Shown here: piece after piece, positions 1 to 9,214 of the stretch
How positions within the stretch are numbered: position 1 is the stretch's first letter
How the letters are laid out: every line of letters begins with the position of its first letter
Assembly (NCBI RefSeq): GCF_018403325.1
Contig: NZ_BOSL01000006.1
Coordinates: 124,001 to 188,000, forward strand
DNA from: Paenibacillus vini
GTDB lineage: Bacteria; Bacillota; Bacilli; Paenibacillales; Paenibacillaceae
DNA: 64,000 nucleotides
Reading direction: 5' to 3'
Made by a program: the position numbers and the translations under genes
The notes under the pieces: model-generated
The model's input: the letters and a program-made list of their open reading frames with translations, nothing else
Told to the model about the DNA's origin: nothing
The model's database searches: none

Positions 1-1246
1 AACCGAATTGCTCCAAATTTTCGAGCAGCTCGCGCTTTCTGTAATTTCCCTGAAAAGCCTGGATCAGCGAAAAAGTGCGGACCTGCCGGATATGCTGGCG
101 GATTTCTTTTTCAAGCTGAGATTTGGATTGGAACAGATGATGCATCTGTTCTCCGATCATTTGAAATTCGCTCACATGTCTTGATTTGAAGTCGGTCTTG
201 CGCTGCCCGATCTGGTTCAGCAGTCTTTCAATCGGGGTGTACATCCGCCGGGAACCGATCCAGGCCAGCAGAATAGAGAGCACCAGCATCAGCAGGCAGA
301 CCATCGCGGTATAAATACCGATCTTATTGGATTCCTTCGTCAGGCTGTCGATGGAAGTCACGGATAAATACACCCAACCGTTCAACTGGGAACGTAAATA
401 GGTGACCGAATAATCCTCTTTATTCATCTGTGTCTCGAATTGTCCGGAGGGCCTTGCATCATCGGAAATCAGGGAGACTCCCGAAAATCCGCTCTCCTCG
501 ATAGGCTTGCCGATCAGCTCAAGATCAGGATGAAGCAGGATGCGGTTCTTCTCGTCAATGACGATGATGTTATCCAGCGGCGGGGCATCCGAATTAATTA
601 CGTCCTGCAGACTGCAGGCGGGAATATTGGCCATGGCGAGTCCGTATTTATGGAGCTTGGAGGTCGGCAGCTTCTTTATAAGACTGATACTGTAGCTGCA
701 CTTTGCGCCATTCATGCTTTCCTCGCTGTAAAACCATGAAGAAGGGTTTAAAACCCATGAGGTGTTGTCGGAAATATTAAGCAAATTGGTCAGCTGCGCA
801 TGATCCTTGTATTCATTCAGCCTGTACAGTCCCGAATTTTTGACCATCCAGTTCTGCTGCTGGTTGAGCAAGATGACGTCCTCCAGTTTTGTATCGAAAG
901 ACTGCATGTTGCGGATTTCGTTTCTCAATTCATTATATAAAATGAAATCGTTTTCATTTAAAGGGCTGTTAAGGGCTCTTTTTAACACGCTGGAGTTGAC
1001 GACCTGGTTTAATGTTTGATTGACAGTGGTCAGCTTTCGCTCTACATTTGTATTGATTTGTGAGATCAGTTCCATTTTATTTTGATTTACGTTTTTTTGG
1101 ATTTCTCTGGATGAGGTCAGATACGAAAAGGAACCGATGAACAGCACGGGGAGCGTGCTGATGACAAAGGTAAATATGGTTAGTTTGCTTAAGAAGCTTA
1201 ATGGTCTCAATGATCTCAGCACCTTACCTTTTGTAAAAGTAATCAT
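1..1246 (-). CDS. Transmembrane AraC-family transcriptional regulator, N-terminal part (runs off the window)
   Basis: The minus strand is open from an ATG at 1246 to the window edge (about 415 codons). The N-terminus has a basic stretch and a membrane segment (about residues 18-40), a long extracellular region, a second membrane segment (about residues 295-315) and then an arm reading IRQVRTFSLIQAFQGN, which I recognise from large Paenibacillus regulators with a Cache-like sensor and a C-terminal AraC helix-turn-helix; the DNA-binding end lies outside the window. A histidine kinase of YesM type is the alternative, but the post-membrane sequence fits the AraC class better. It is divergent from the binding-protein gene at 1397 and probably controls the sugar operon. 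The ribosome binding site is weak. Confidence 0.7.
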   Translation of the reverse strand, partial: MITFTKGKVLRSLRPLSFLSKLTIFTFVISTLPVLFIGSFSYLTSSREIQKNVNQNKMELISQINTNVERKLTTVNQTLNQVVNSSVLKRALNSPLNENDFILYNELRNEIRNMQSFDTKLEDVILLNQQQNWMVKNSGLYRLNEYKDHAQLTNLLNISDNTSWVLNPSSWFYSEESMNGAKCSYSISLIKKLPTSKLHKYGLAMANIPACSLQDVINSDAPPLDNIIVIDEKNRILLHPDLELIGKPIEESGFSGVSLISDDARPSGQFETQMNKEDYSVTYLRSQLNGWVYLSVTSIDSLTKESNKIGIYTAMVCLLMLVLSILLAWIGSRRMYTPIERLLNQIGQRKTDFKSRHVSEFQMIGEQMHHLFQSKSQLEKEIRQHIRQVRTFSLIQAFQGNYRKRELLENLEQFG

Positions 1247-1299
1247 CTTATCTTAGTGTATTCAACTTGTCAGATAATAACAATAATCATCTTCCCGCG

Positions 1300-1311
1300 C
1301 GATAATCATTT
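1300..1311. promoter_or_regulatory. Shared motif CGATAATCATTT upstream of the first binding protein
   Basis: The same 12-mer occurs here and at 2984-2995, upstream of both solute-binding protein genes. Here a related ATAATCAT lies 20 bp further upstream (1283-1290), so the spacing is near two helical turns, as in AraC-type direct-repeat operators. That the neighbouring regulator binds it is inference. Confidence 0.35.
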
Positions 1312-1396
1312 CATCGACTCATGGCTTTAGATGGTTAATTCTTCCGATAACTGAATGTATGATGGAGAGAACAAGAATTGTAGGAGGAACGTAAGC

Positions 1397-2911
1397 ATGT
1401 CCAGAGCATCCAAGGGAATAAGGGCTCTTCATTATTGCTGTATTCTGATCCTTGTTTCATTCGCCCCACTAAGCGCCTGCAGCAGCCGCGATACACTCCA
1501 TACCGGTTCCGGCGAACCGCGTCCGTACATCACCATTCTGGCGCCGCTTCATTTTCCTCAGCAGCCTTCCAAGAAAATTATGAGCGAGATCGAAAGCTTG
1601 ACCGGGGTGCAGCTTGATATCCGTTGGGTTCCCGAGGGCGTTTATACCGATAAAATGAACACCGGATTGACGACCAATTCCTTGGCGAAGGTCACGTTCG
1701 TGAAATTTTCAGACTACAATCTGGTGAAGAACGCGATTCGTTCGGATGCTTTTTGGGAAATCGGTCCTTATCTCCAGAATTACGGCAATTTAAAAGGCCT
1801 GGACAACTCCATTCTTGACCAGACCGCGGTTGACGGCAAAATCTACGGATTATATACCGAACGGCCCTCTTCCAGGCAGGGCGTAATTATTCGCAAGGAT
1901 TGGCTGGATCACCTTCAATTAAAAGAACCGGGTACTCTGGAAGAGCTGTACGAGGTGATGAGGCAATTTACTTATCAAGATCCTGACGGAAACGGAAAGC
2001 AGGACACGATCGGAGTCGTGGACCGCAATGATCTCGTGTACGGAGTATTCAAGACGCTGAGTTCTTATTTTGGAACCCCGAACAATTGGAAGATTGAGAA
2101 TAACCGGCTGATTCCCGACTTTATGACGGATGAATACATAGACACGATGAATTTTATGAGAAAATTGTACGTCGAAGGGATCATTAACAAGGATTTTGCG
2201 CTAACGAGCAAGGAAATCCAGCGGGACAGGTTTATTCATGGCGAGGCGGGAGTGTATATCGGCAGTATGACCGACGTTCAACGGCTATCGATTGAAGCCC
2301 AGGCGTTAAACCCGAAGGCCGAATTTACGCTGGTCAACCGCATTCAAGGTCCTGAAGGCTTCAAGGTATGGTCGATCCCGAACTATAATGGACTGTTCCT
2401 TTTCTCCAAGAAGGCGATTCCGACGGAGCAGGAACTGAAGCAGGTACTTGGTTTTTTTGACCGGACGATGGATAAAGATGTCGCCAATCTAATGATGTAC
2501 GGGGTTGAAGGAAGACATTACGAGCTCGCAAACGGAAAAGTCATCCTTCCGGAAGAGACTTCACAGCTGCGGGTGAATGAAGTGAACCCGTTATACTCCC
2601 TTATGATCGCGGATATTGGAAATACAAACATTATGCAAGTGGCCCAAAAAGAGCAGTTGACCGATCTGGCTGATCAATTGAGCAAGGACAATGAGCAATT
2701 CGTGGTTGACGACCCTACGGTACAGCTCAGTTCCCCGACATTTGACGAGAAGAATGTAGAGCTGTCTTCTATGATTGCCGATGCCACATATAACTACATC
2801 CTGGGTAAAATCGATACCGATGGCTTCAAGGATGTGATTGAGCGTTGGAAGAACAGCGGCGGGGATCAGATTATGGAGGAATATAATGAAGCGCTGGCAA
2901 GTGAACATTGA
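1397..2911 (+). CDS. Extracellular solute-binding lipoprotein (ABC sugar importer)
   Basis: A 504-residue family-1-type solute-binding protein. I start at ATG 1397 because AGGAGG lies nine bases upstream (1382-1387); an in-frame ATG at 1355 has no such site. Residues 1-28 form a lipoprotein signal ending in LSAC, with Cys28 as the lipidated residue. The mature protein should sit on the outer membrane face and hand oligosaccharides to the permeases at 4771 and 5759. It is a clear paralogue of the next gene: both share FWEIGPYL, an RQG...RKDW segment, a DPDGNGKQDT-type calcium-loop-like motif and a C-terminal IxEEYNEA. A terminator separates the two. The substrate is probably a pectin fragment, judged from the hydrolases downstream. 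Confidence 0.88.
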   Translation: MSRASKGIRALHYCCILILVSFAPLSACSSRDTLHTGSGEPRPYITILAPLHFPQQPSKKIMSEIESLTGVQLDIRWVPEGVYTDKMNTGLTTNSLAKVTFVKFSDYNLVKNAIRSDAFWEIGPYLQNYGNLKGLDNSILDQTAVDGKIYGLYTERPSSRQGVIIRKDWLDHLQLKEPGTLEELYEVMRQFTYQDPDGNGKQDTIGVVDRNDLVYGVFKTLSSYFGTPNNWKIENNRLIPDFMTDEYIDTMNFMRKLYVEGIINKDFALTSKEIQRDRFIHGEAGVYIGSMTDVQRLSIEAQALNPKAEFTLVNRIQGPEGFKVWSIPNYNGLFLFSKKAIPTEQELKQVLGFFDRTMDKDVANLMMYGVEGRHYELANGKVILPEETSQLRVNEVNPLYSLMIADIGNTNIMQVAQKEQLTDLADQLSKDNEQFVVDDPTVQLSSPTFDEKNVELSSMIADATYNYILGKIDTDGFKDVIERWKNSGGDQIMEEYNEALASEH

Positions 2912-2932
2912 TTGATGAGTTTAACGGAATGG

Positions 2933-2964
2933 AATCCGTCGTGCAGATGCACGGCGGATTTTTT
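2933..2964 (+). terminator. Rho-independent terminator after the first binding protein
   Basis: Stem ATCCGTCGTGCA / TGCACGGCGGAT with one G.T pair, a two-base loop, followed by six T residues. It ends the first binding-protein transcript before the promoter of the second. Confidence 0.8.
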
Positions 2965-2975
2965 GCATTCCGAGA

Positions 2976-2991
2976 GATTATCACGATAATC
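2976..2991. promoter_or_regulatory. Perfect dyad GATTATC-AC-GATAATC upstream of the second binding protein
   Basis: A 7-bp perfect inverted repeat with a two-base spacer, overlapping the CGATAATCATTT motif that is also present upstream of the first binding-protein gene. Position between the terminator and the next gene fits an operator; the binding protein is unknown. Confidence 0.4.
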
Positions 2992-3109
2992 ATTTATCCA
3001 GATTGCTGAACTGAAGGGCGTTTATGAGTAAATGATTGTATTCGTAATCCGGCGGAGCAGGTAGTGTGGACCTTGTAATCAATCCAAGTCAAATGGAGGT
3101 CAAAATGGT

Positions 3110-4660
3110 ATGAAGAAACGATCTTTCACCATCTTGCTGACTGCGCTGCTCACATTCAGTGTTATGCTCGCCGGCTGCTCGGGCGGTAACAACAGCAATA
3201 AAGCGACAGGCGATCCTGCTCCTACTCAAACGGCTAAAGCGGAGGACAAAACTCCAGCTGCGGAAGAACCGACCGCAATTACGATCATGCTTCCATTGAA
3301 TACGTCGGAAACACCGCCGGACACGATCAAGAAGGAAATCGAGAAATTGACGAACACGAAATTGACTTATCAATTTTTCCCTGCGGATTCTTATGAAGAA
3401 AAGCTGAATACCGCATTTGCCACCGGATCTTTGCCTCAGGTCACCTATTTAAAAAATCAGAGCACCTTCGTGCAGATGAAAGAGGCGATCAAGGACGGCC
3501 AATTTTGGGAGATCGGACCCTACTTAAGCGAGTATCCGAACCTGAACAAGCTGAAGCCTGAAATTTTAAACAATACCAAGGTGGAAGGCAAGCCGTACTC
3601 GCTATACATCGGCAGACCGCTCGCCCGCCAAGGCATGATTTACCGCAAAGATTGGGCGGACAAATTGGGGTTGAAAGCGCCGGCCAATGTGGATGAATTG
3701 TTTGCGATGGCAAAAGCGTTCACCGAACAGGATCCGGACGGGAACGGACAGAAGGACACAACGGGAATTGCCGACCGGAATGAATTGGTATACGGCGCTT
3801 TCAAAACTGTATCCTCGTGGTTCGGCACGCCGAACACCTGGGGAACCAAGGATGGGCAGTTGCAGCCGGAGTTCACGTTCCCGCAGTATATCGATACGAT
3901 GGATTTCTTTAAAGAGCTGCGCAGCGGGGGTTACATGAACCAGGATTTCGCGGCTACGAGCAAGACGGATGCCGTAAATATGTTTACCAGCGGCAAGGCC
4001 GGGATGTATATCGGCGGTTCCATGCAGGATATCGATTCGCTGAATAAGGACTTGATCAAAAACTTCCCGGACGCCGTTCTGGATACGCACAGTATGGTTG
4101 CCGGACCGGACGGGAAGTTTGCCCAATGGATGATTCCGGGATACAACAATCTCGTCTTGTTCCCGAAATCCGCGGTGAAGGACGAAGCCGAACTGAAGAA
4201 AATTCTTGCCTTCTTTGACAAGATGATGACTCCGGAACTGGCCAATATGATGTTCTGGGGCATTGAGGGTACGCACTACACGGTAGTAGAAGGAAAGGCG
4301 AAGGTTGGGGACAACAAGGAATTGATCGAGCGCGAAGTGAAGCCGTTCAAAGACAGCGTCATCGGCGAGTCCGAGACAAACGGCATGTACGAGAGTTACA
4401 ACACGCTGCCCGGCAGAATTCATGCCGAAGAGCTGCTCAAGGAAAATGTGAAGGTAGGCGTTCCTGATCCGACGGCCGCTTTGGACTCGGCGACTTATAC
4501 GGAAAAAGGCGTGGAGCTTCAACAACTCATTACGGACGCCACTTACAAGTATATGTATGGCCAGATTGACAAAGCAGCTTTCGAGAAAGCGGTTGAGGAT
4601 TGGAAGAGCCGGGGCGGATCGAAAATTATCGAGGAATACAACGCCGCTGCCGCAAAGTAG
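3110..4660 (+). CDS. Extracellular solute-binding lipoprotein, paralogue of the preceding one
   Basis: A 516-residue binding protein with a basic N-terminus, a hydrophobic signal and a lipobox LAGC (Cys23), then a Thr/Ala/Lys-rich linker to about residue 60. GGAGGT at 3093-3098 precedes the ATG; the earlier ATG at 3105 is closed by a stop after two codons. It carries the same DPDGNGQKDT loop and FWEIGPYL segment as its neighbour, so the two arose by tandem duplication. Together with the two permeases it should form a CUT1-type carbohydrate importer; the ATPase is not encoded here and is probably a shared MsmX-like protein elsewhere. A weak stem-loop follows (4672-4707), which may reduce read-through into the permease genes. 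Confidence 0.9.
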   Translation: MKKRSFTILLTALLTFSVMLAGCSGGNNSNKATGDPAPTQTAKAEDKTPAAEEPTAITIMLPLNTSETPPDTIKKEIEKLTNTKLTYQFFPADSYEEKLNTAFATGSLPQVTYLKNQSTFVQMKEAIKDGQFWEIGPYLSEYPNLNKLKPEILNNTKVEGKPYSLYIGRPLARQGMIYRKDWADKLGLKAPANVDELFAMAKAFTEQDPDGNGQKDTTGIADRNELVYGAFKTVSSWFGTPNTWGTKDGQLQPEFTFPQYIDTMDFFKELRSGGYMNQDFAATSKTDAVNMFTSGKAGMYIGGSMQDIDSLNKDLIKNFPDAVLDTHSMVAGPDGKFAQWMIPGYNNLVLFPKSAVKDEAELKKILAFFDKMMTPELANMMFWGIEGTHYTVVEGKAKVGDNKELIEREVKPFKDSVIGESETNGMYESYNTLPGRIHAEELLKENVKVGVPDPTAALDSATYTEKGVELQQLITDATYKYMYGQIDKAAFEKAVEDWKSRGGSKIIEEYNAAAAK

Positions 4661-4671
4661 CACGGTAACCG

Positions 4672-4707
4672 AAAAGGCTATTGGAGATGTTCATTCAATA
4701 GCCTTTT
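4672..4707 (+). terminator. Stem-loop between binding protein and permease genes
   Basis: AAAAGGCTATTG pairs with CAATAGCCTTTT around an 11-base loop, followed by only four T residues. Probably an attenuating partial terminator that keeps binding protein in excess of permease, a common arrangement in sugar ABC operons. Confidence 0.55.
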
Positions 4708-4770
4708 CCATTCATATTCCTTGGTTAATGGCCAGGTTTTCGCAATTTTGAAGCAGAGAGGAAGAGACTC

Positions 4771-5739
4771 ATGCAGGAAGCCACCGCTCCGTCCAGTACA
4801 ACTCCGAAATTTCAGCCTAAAAAACAGAAGCGAAACAGTGAATTAAAAAAACGGCTGTGGAGGAACAAATGGCTCTATGTCATGCTGCTGCCGGGAGTCC
4901 TTTATTTTATTATTTTCAAATATTTGCCCATGTACGGACTCGTCATCTCCTTTCAGGACTACAAGCCTTATCAAGGGATCACGGGCAGCGAATGGGTAGG
5001 CATGGAGCATTTCAAACGGCTGTTTGCCGAGCCGGAGTTCTTCAATATTCTTAAAAACACCCTGATCTTGTTCGGACTCAATCTGTTTATATATTTTCCC
5101 GTTCCGATCATCCTCGCTCTGATGTTGAATGAGCTGCGCGGCCATTTTTTCAAGAGACTGTTTCAGACGCTCGTTTATTTGCCGCACTTTATGTCCTGGG
5201 TCATCATCGTATCGATCACCTATGTCATGGTCACGATGGACGGGGGAATTATCAACGAATTACTTGTCTATTTCGGATTTAACAAAATCAATTTCCTGCT
5301 CAGTCCAGGCTGGTTCCGGCCGATGTATATCCTTCAGGTTATCTGGAGAGAAGCGGGCTGGGGGACGATTATTTATCTCGCTTCGATTGCGGCGATCGAT
5401 CCGGGACTTTACGAAGCCGCTCGCATGGACGGTGCCGGTCGGCTGCGGCAAGTCTGGCATATTACACTTCCGGCCATCCGGGGCGTTATTATCACGCTGT
5501 TTATTTTGAAAATCGGTCATGTCCTGGATCTAGGATTTGAACACGTATATCTGCTGCTGAACTCGATGAACCGCGAAGTGGCGGAAATTATCGATACTTA
5601 CGTGTACACCGCAGGTTTGAGGCAGGGACAATACAGCTATAGTACGGCGATCGGATTCTTTAAATCCGTGATCGGTCTGATTATGGTCATGCTGGTCAAT
5701 CGAATCTCCAAGAAAATGGGAGAAGAAGGCGTTTATTGA
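4771..5739 (+). CDS. ABC sugar transporter permease, LplB-type
   Basis: A 322-residue integral membrane protein. A polar, Lys-rich N-terminus (about 30 residues) is followed by six predicted membrane segments starting with WLYVMLLPGVLYFIIF. The EAA loop that contacts the ATPase is visible as YEAARMDGAGRLRQVWHITLP near residues 218-238. GAGAGGAAGAG upstream of ATG 4771 serves as ribosome binding site. It pairs with the second permease 19 bp downstream and with the binding proteins upstream. LplB/YtcP-type permeases of this kind import di- and oligosaccharides in Paenibacillus; a galacturonide is the likely cargo here. Confidence 0.9.
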   Translation: MQEATAPSSTTPKFQPKKQKRNSELKKRLWRNKWLYVMLLPGVLYFIIFKYLPMYGLVISFQDYKPYQGITGSEWVGMEHFKRLFAEPEFFNILKNTLILFGLNLFIYFPVPIILALMLNELRGHFFKRLFQTLVYLPHFMSWVIIVSITYVMVTMDGGIINELLVYFGFNKINFLLSPGWFRPMYILQVIWREAGWGTIIYLASIAAIDPGLYEAARMDGAGRLRQVWHITLPAIRGVIITLFILKIGHVLDLGFEHVYLLLNSMNREVAEIIDTYVYTAGLRQGQYSYSTAIGFFKSVIGLIMVMLVNRISKKMGEEGVY

Positions 5740-5758
5740 GATTGCGGGAGGAATTGCA

Positions 5759-6634
5759 ATGGTAGAAGACAGATCCATAAGCGGCAGAATCTATGCCGCG
5801 ATCAACTTTACGCTGCTTGCCATTATCGCATTGATTACGGTGCTTCCTTTTATCCACGTCGTGGCGGGCTCGTTTACGACGAATGCGGAGCTGGCGGCCA
5901 ATAAATTCGTCCTGATTCCGAAAGTTTGGAGCTTGGATGCTTACAAGTTTATTTTCTCGACAAATACGATTTTTAGAGCCATGGGTGTATCCATCGGCGT
6001 TACTCTCATCGGCACGCTGTTCAGCATGCTGGTGACCGCCCTGATGGCCTACGGCCTTTCCCGAAAAGATTTGGATGGACGTAAAGCCGTCAACTTTCTC
6101 GTTGTATTCACCATGCTGTTTAACGGCGGGCTGATTCCGACCTTTCTGGTCGTAAAGGAACTGGGACTCATCGATTCGTACGCGGCCCTGATCCTTCCGT
6201 CGGCCATCAGCGCGTTTAATATGATCATCCTCAAAAATTTTTTCCAGAACATCCCCGAAGGCCTTGAAGAGTCCGCCAAAATCGACGGCTGCAATGACTT
6301 CGGCATCCTGTTTAGGATCGTCTTGCCGCTGTCGATGCCCGCGATCGCCACGATCTCGCTGTTTTATGCGGTCACGTACTGGAATACCTATCTGACGGCG
6401 ATTTTGTACCTGAACGATAGTATTAGATGGCCGATTCAGGTGCTGTTGAGACAAATCGTCGTTCTGGCCAGCGGTCTCGATCACAGCTCGACGCTGGACG
6501 GTACGGTGCCTCCGCCCGATCAGACGATCAAAATGGCTGTTATCGTCGTAGCCACCCTTCCGATTCTCATGGTTTACCCGTATTTGCAGAAGCATTTTGC
6601 CAAAGGAGCCATGCTGGGATCGATGAAGGGATAA
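5759..6634 (+). CDS. ABC sugar transporter permease, LplC/YtcP-type
   Basis: A 291-residue inner-membrane permease with six predicted membrane helices. The EAA loop reads EESAKIDGCNDFGILFRIVLP, and the protein ends in KGAMLGSMKG, the usual end of the LplC/YtcP class. GCGGGAGGAATTGCA upstream of ATG 5759 is a good ribosome binding site. It forms the second half of the heterodimeric channel with the product of 4771-5739. The gene is followed by 66 bp and then the GH105 hydrolase gene, so import and intracellular breakdown are probably co-transcribed. Confidence 0.9.
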   Translation: MVEDRSISGRIYAAINFTLLAIIALITVLPFIHVVAGSFTTNAELAANKFVLIPKVWSLDAYKFIFSTNTIFRAMGVSIGVTLIGTLFSMLVTALMAYGLSRKDLDGRKAVNFLVVFTMLFNGGLIPTFLVVKELGLIDSYAALILPSAISAFNMIILKNFFQNIPEGLEESAKIDGCNDFGILFRIVLPLSMPAIATISLFYAVTYWNTYLTAILYLNDSIRWPIQVLLRQIVVLASGLDHSSTLDGTVPPPDQTIKMAVIVVATLPILMVYPYLQKHFAKGAMLGSMKG

Positions 6635-6700
6635 CGCGGTATGCAGCCTGCGGTATAAGGAGACTAGATACGTGAGCCTACAATTGGAAGGAGCTTAGAA

Positions 6701-7795
6701 ATGACTATTCCTCGTCCGGGCACACCGGTGGAATGGGCCAAGAAGGCCTGCGATTCTTTAATGGACACATATGCGGCGGGCGGACTGCCCCCCGCGCACC
6801 GCTGGCACTATCATCAAGGCGTGTTTCTATGCGGGATGGAACTGTTATGGGAGGTTGTTCAGGAGGACCGTTATCTGGATTATATCCAGGAATACGTTGA
6901 TGATCTGGTGGATGAACAAGGCAATTTCTATTTCGCCAGAGATGAGCTGGATGCGATTCAGGCAGGTCTTCTCCTGTTCAGGCTGTATGAGCGAAGCGGG
7001 AAATCCAAGTACCGGATCGCCGCGGATAAACTGCGGAACCTGCTCCTGACGCTCAACAAAACCTCTGAGGGCGGATATTGGCACAAGGATAAGTACCCGT
7101 ATCAAATGTGGCTGGATGGGCTGTATATGGCGGGGGTATTTACACTGAAGTATGCCAATGTCTTCGGGGAAGAAGGCCTGCGCGACAATGTGCTGCTTCA
7201 GGAACAGCTTATGCGAAAGCATATGAAGGATGAAGCTACGGGTTTACTGTATCATGCCTGGGACGAAAGCCGCCGGATGCCTTGGGCGAATCCGCAGACG
7301 GGGTGCTCTCCGGAATTCTGGAGCCGCTCCTTGGGGTGGTACGGCCTCGCCTTATCCCAGTTCCTTGATCTGCTGCCAACGGACCATGCCGGACGGGAAG
7401 AGCTGGCGGGGGCGCTGCAAGACTTCGTGGGTTCGCTGGTCCGCTATCAGGATGACGCCAGCGGGCTCTGGTACCAAGTCGTCGATAAAGGAAGCCGCCC
7501 GGAAAACTGGCTCGAGACATCCGGTTCCTGCTTGTTCGTCTACACGATCGCCAAGGCGGTGAAGCTGGGAATCGCCGGGGAGGAAGCATGGACCGCCGCC
7601 AAGAAAGGGTATCAGGGTCTGGTTTCGGTGATTGAATGGGATGAACGGGGACGACTGGTTCTCCCTGACATTTGCATCGGCACATCGGCAGGCGATTACG
7701 AGAATTATGTGACCCGGCCCAAGGTGAAAAATGATTTGCACGGGGTTGGAGCTTTCGTGATGGCCTGCGTGGAAATGGAATCCTTATACAGATAG
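6701..7795 (+). CDS. GH105 unsaturated rhamnogalacturonyl/galacturonyl hydrolase (YteR/YesR-like)
   Basis: A 364-residue (alpha/alpha)6-barrel enzyme without signal peptide, so cytoplasmic. Asp84 in DELDAIQAG and Asp139 in WLDGLYMAG match the two acidic residues of the YteR family (Asp88 and Asp143 in Bacillus subtilis YteR); these enzymes hydrate the 4,5-double bond left by pectate or rhamnogalacturonan lyases and release the unsaturated sugar. GGAAGGAG precedes ATG 6701. It stands between the importer and the polygalacturonase and would process the imported oligosaccharide. Family assignment is firm; whether it prefers galacturonate or rhamnogalacturonan disaccharides cannot be told from sequence. 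Confidence 0.88.
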   Translation: MTIPRPGTPVEWAKKACDSLMDTYAAGGLPPAHRWHYHQGVFLCGMELLWEVVQEDRYLDYIQEYVDDLVDEQGNFYFARDELDAIQAGLLLFRLYERSGKSKYRIAADKLRNLLLTLNKTSEGGYWHKDKYPYQMWLDGLYMAGVFTLKYANVFGEEGLRDNVLLQEQLMRKHMKDEATGLLYHAWDESRRMPWANPQTGCSPEFWSRSLGWYGLALSQFLDLLPTDHAGREELAGALQDFVGSLVRYQDDASGLWYQVVDKGSRPENWLETSGSCLFVYTIAKAVKLGIAGEEAWTAAKKGYQGLVSVIEWDERGRLVLPDICIGTSAGDYENYVTRPKVKNDLHGVGAFVMACVEMESLYR

Positions 7796-7807
7796 GAGGA
7801 AGAGACG

Positions 7808-9181
7808 GTGCAGGTGTATAACATTATTGATTTCGGTGCGCTTAAGGACAGCGGCGTCCCCGCCACGGAGGCCATCGCGGCAGCGATTGAAGCGGCGAGC
7901 TGGGCCGGGGGCGGTACAGTTTTTGTGCCGGCGGGATTTTTTTTGACAGGGTCTATCCGGATGAAAAGCCATATTGAGCTTCGGCTCGGCCCCGGAGCCG
8001 TCCTGTCATTCAGCACAAGTCCCGAGGATTATCCGGTTGTGGAATCGAGATGGGAAGGCGTAAAGCGCCCGGTCCATGCTTCTTGCATTTACGGAGAGGA
8101 CCTGGAGCAGGTATCAGTGACGGGAAGCGGTTGTCTGAACGGAAACGGACAGCTTTGGTGGGAGAAGTACCGCGACCGTCCCGAGGAGCTTACATATCCG
8201 AGGCCGAAGCTGATCAGCTTTGACCGCTGCAAGCGGGTAACGATCCGGGATGTGATGCTCGTCAATTCCCCAAGCTGGACGGTGAACCCGATCGCCTGCC
8301 GCGATGTAACGATCGACAATCTTTCGATATACAATCCGCCGGATTCCCCCAATACGGACGGCATCAATCCGGAGTCGTGCAGCAATGTGAGGATCAGTAA
8401 CTGCCATATCGATGTGGGGGATGATTGTATTGCGATAAAGGCGGGTACCGAGGATACTGCGGAGAGAATTCCGTGCGAAAATATTACGATTACGAACTGT
8501 ACGATGATTCACGGGCACGGTGCGGTCGTACTCGGCAGCGAAATGAGCGGGGATATCCGCAATGTGACGATCAGCAATTGCGTCTTTAAGCAGACGGACC
8601 GGGGCATCCGTTTGAAGTCCCGGCGCGGGCGCGGGGGAACGGTCGAGGATATCCGGATCAGCAACATCGTGATGGAGGATGTCATTTGCCCGTTCATCAT
8701 GAATCTCTATTATTTCTGCGGGCCTCGCGGCAAGGATAAGTATGTTTGGGATAAGAATCCTTATCCGGTCACGGAAGAGACCCCGCAGTTCAGACGTATT
8801 CATTTTGCCAATATTACAGCGAGGCGTGTTCATGCGGCCGCCGGGTTCATTTACGGTCTGGCGGAGCGTTACGTATCGGAGATCACGTTCGATTGCATCG
8901 ACATCTCCATGGCCGAGAATGCGGTTCCCGGCCGTCCGGCGATGATGGCGGGAATACAGGACATGAATAACCGCGGCTTCTACCTGGGTAATGTGAGGGA
9001 TATCCGGTTCCGGCAGGTGACGATCGAAAATCATGAAGGCCCTGCCTTTTACATCGAGAACGGCGAGCAAGTTGAGGTGGAGCAGTGCCGATCCAGGAAC
9101 ACGCGAAGACCCGAAAGACTGGTGGAACAGGTCACGCTCGGTCCTTTGGAACTGAGCTTTGCCGAGCAACAAGGCGAGTAA
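7808..9181 (+). CDS. GH28 polygalacturonase-type glycoside hydrolase
   Basis: A 457-residue right-handed beta-helix enzyme. It starts with GTG at 7808, twelve bases after the previous stop, behind AGGAGGAAGA. GH28 signatures are in order: NTDG (182-185), GDD (204-206), GHG (236-238) and RLK (268-270), supplying the three catalytic aspartates, the histidine and the substrate-binding Arg/Lys. No signal peptide is visible, so it should act inside the cell on imported oligogalacturonides, probably as an exo-acting enzyme. It is translationally close to the GH105 gene and followed by the pectin methylesterase gene. Confidence 0.9.
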   Translation: MQVYNIIDFGALKDSGVPATEAIAAAIEAASWAGGGTVFVPAGFFLTGSIRMKSHIELRLGPGAVLSFSTSPEDYPVVESRWEGVKRPVHASCIYGEDLEQVSVTGSGCLNGNGQLWWEKYRDRPEELTYPRPKLISFDRCKRVTIRDVMLVNSPSWTVNPIACRDVTIDNLSIYNPPDSPNTDGINPESCSNVRISNCHIDVGDDCIAIKAGTEDTAERIPCENITITNCTMIHGHGAVVLGSEMSGDIRNVTISNCVFKQTDRGIRLKSRRGRGGTVEDIRISNIVMEDVICPFIMNLYYFCGPRGKDKYVWDKNPYPVTEETPQFRRIHFANITARRVHAAAGFIYGLAERYVSEITFDCIDISMAENAVPGRPAMMAGIQDMNNRGFYLGNVRDIRFRQVTIENHEGPAFYIENGEQVEVEQCRSRNTRRPERLVEQVTLGPLELSFAEQQGE

Positions 9182-9214
9182 AATCATATTTCACAGTTTA
9201 TCCGGAAAGGACCG

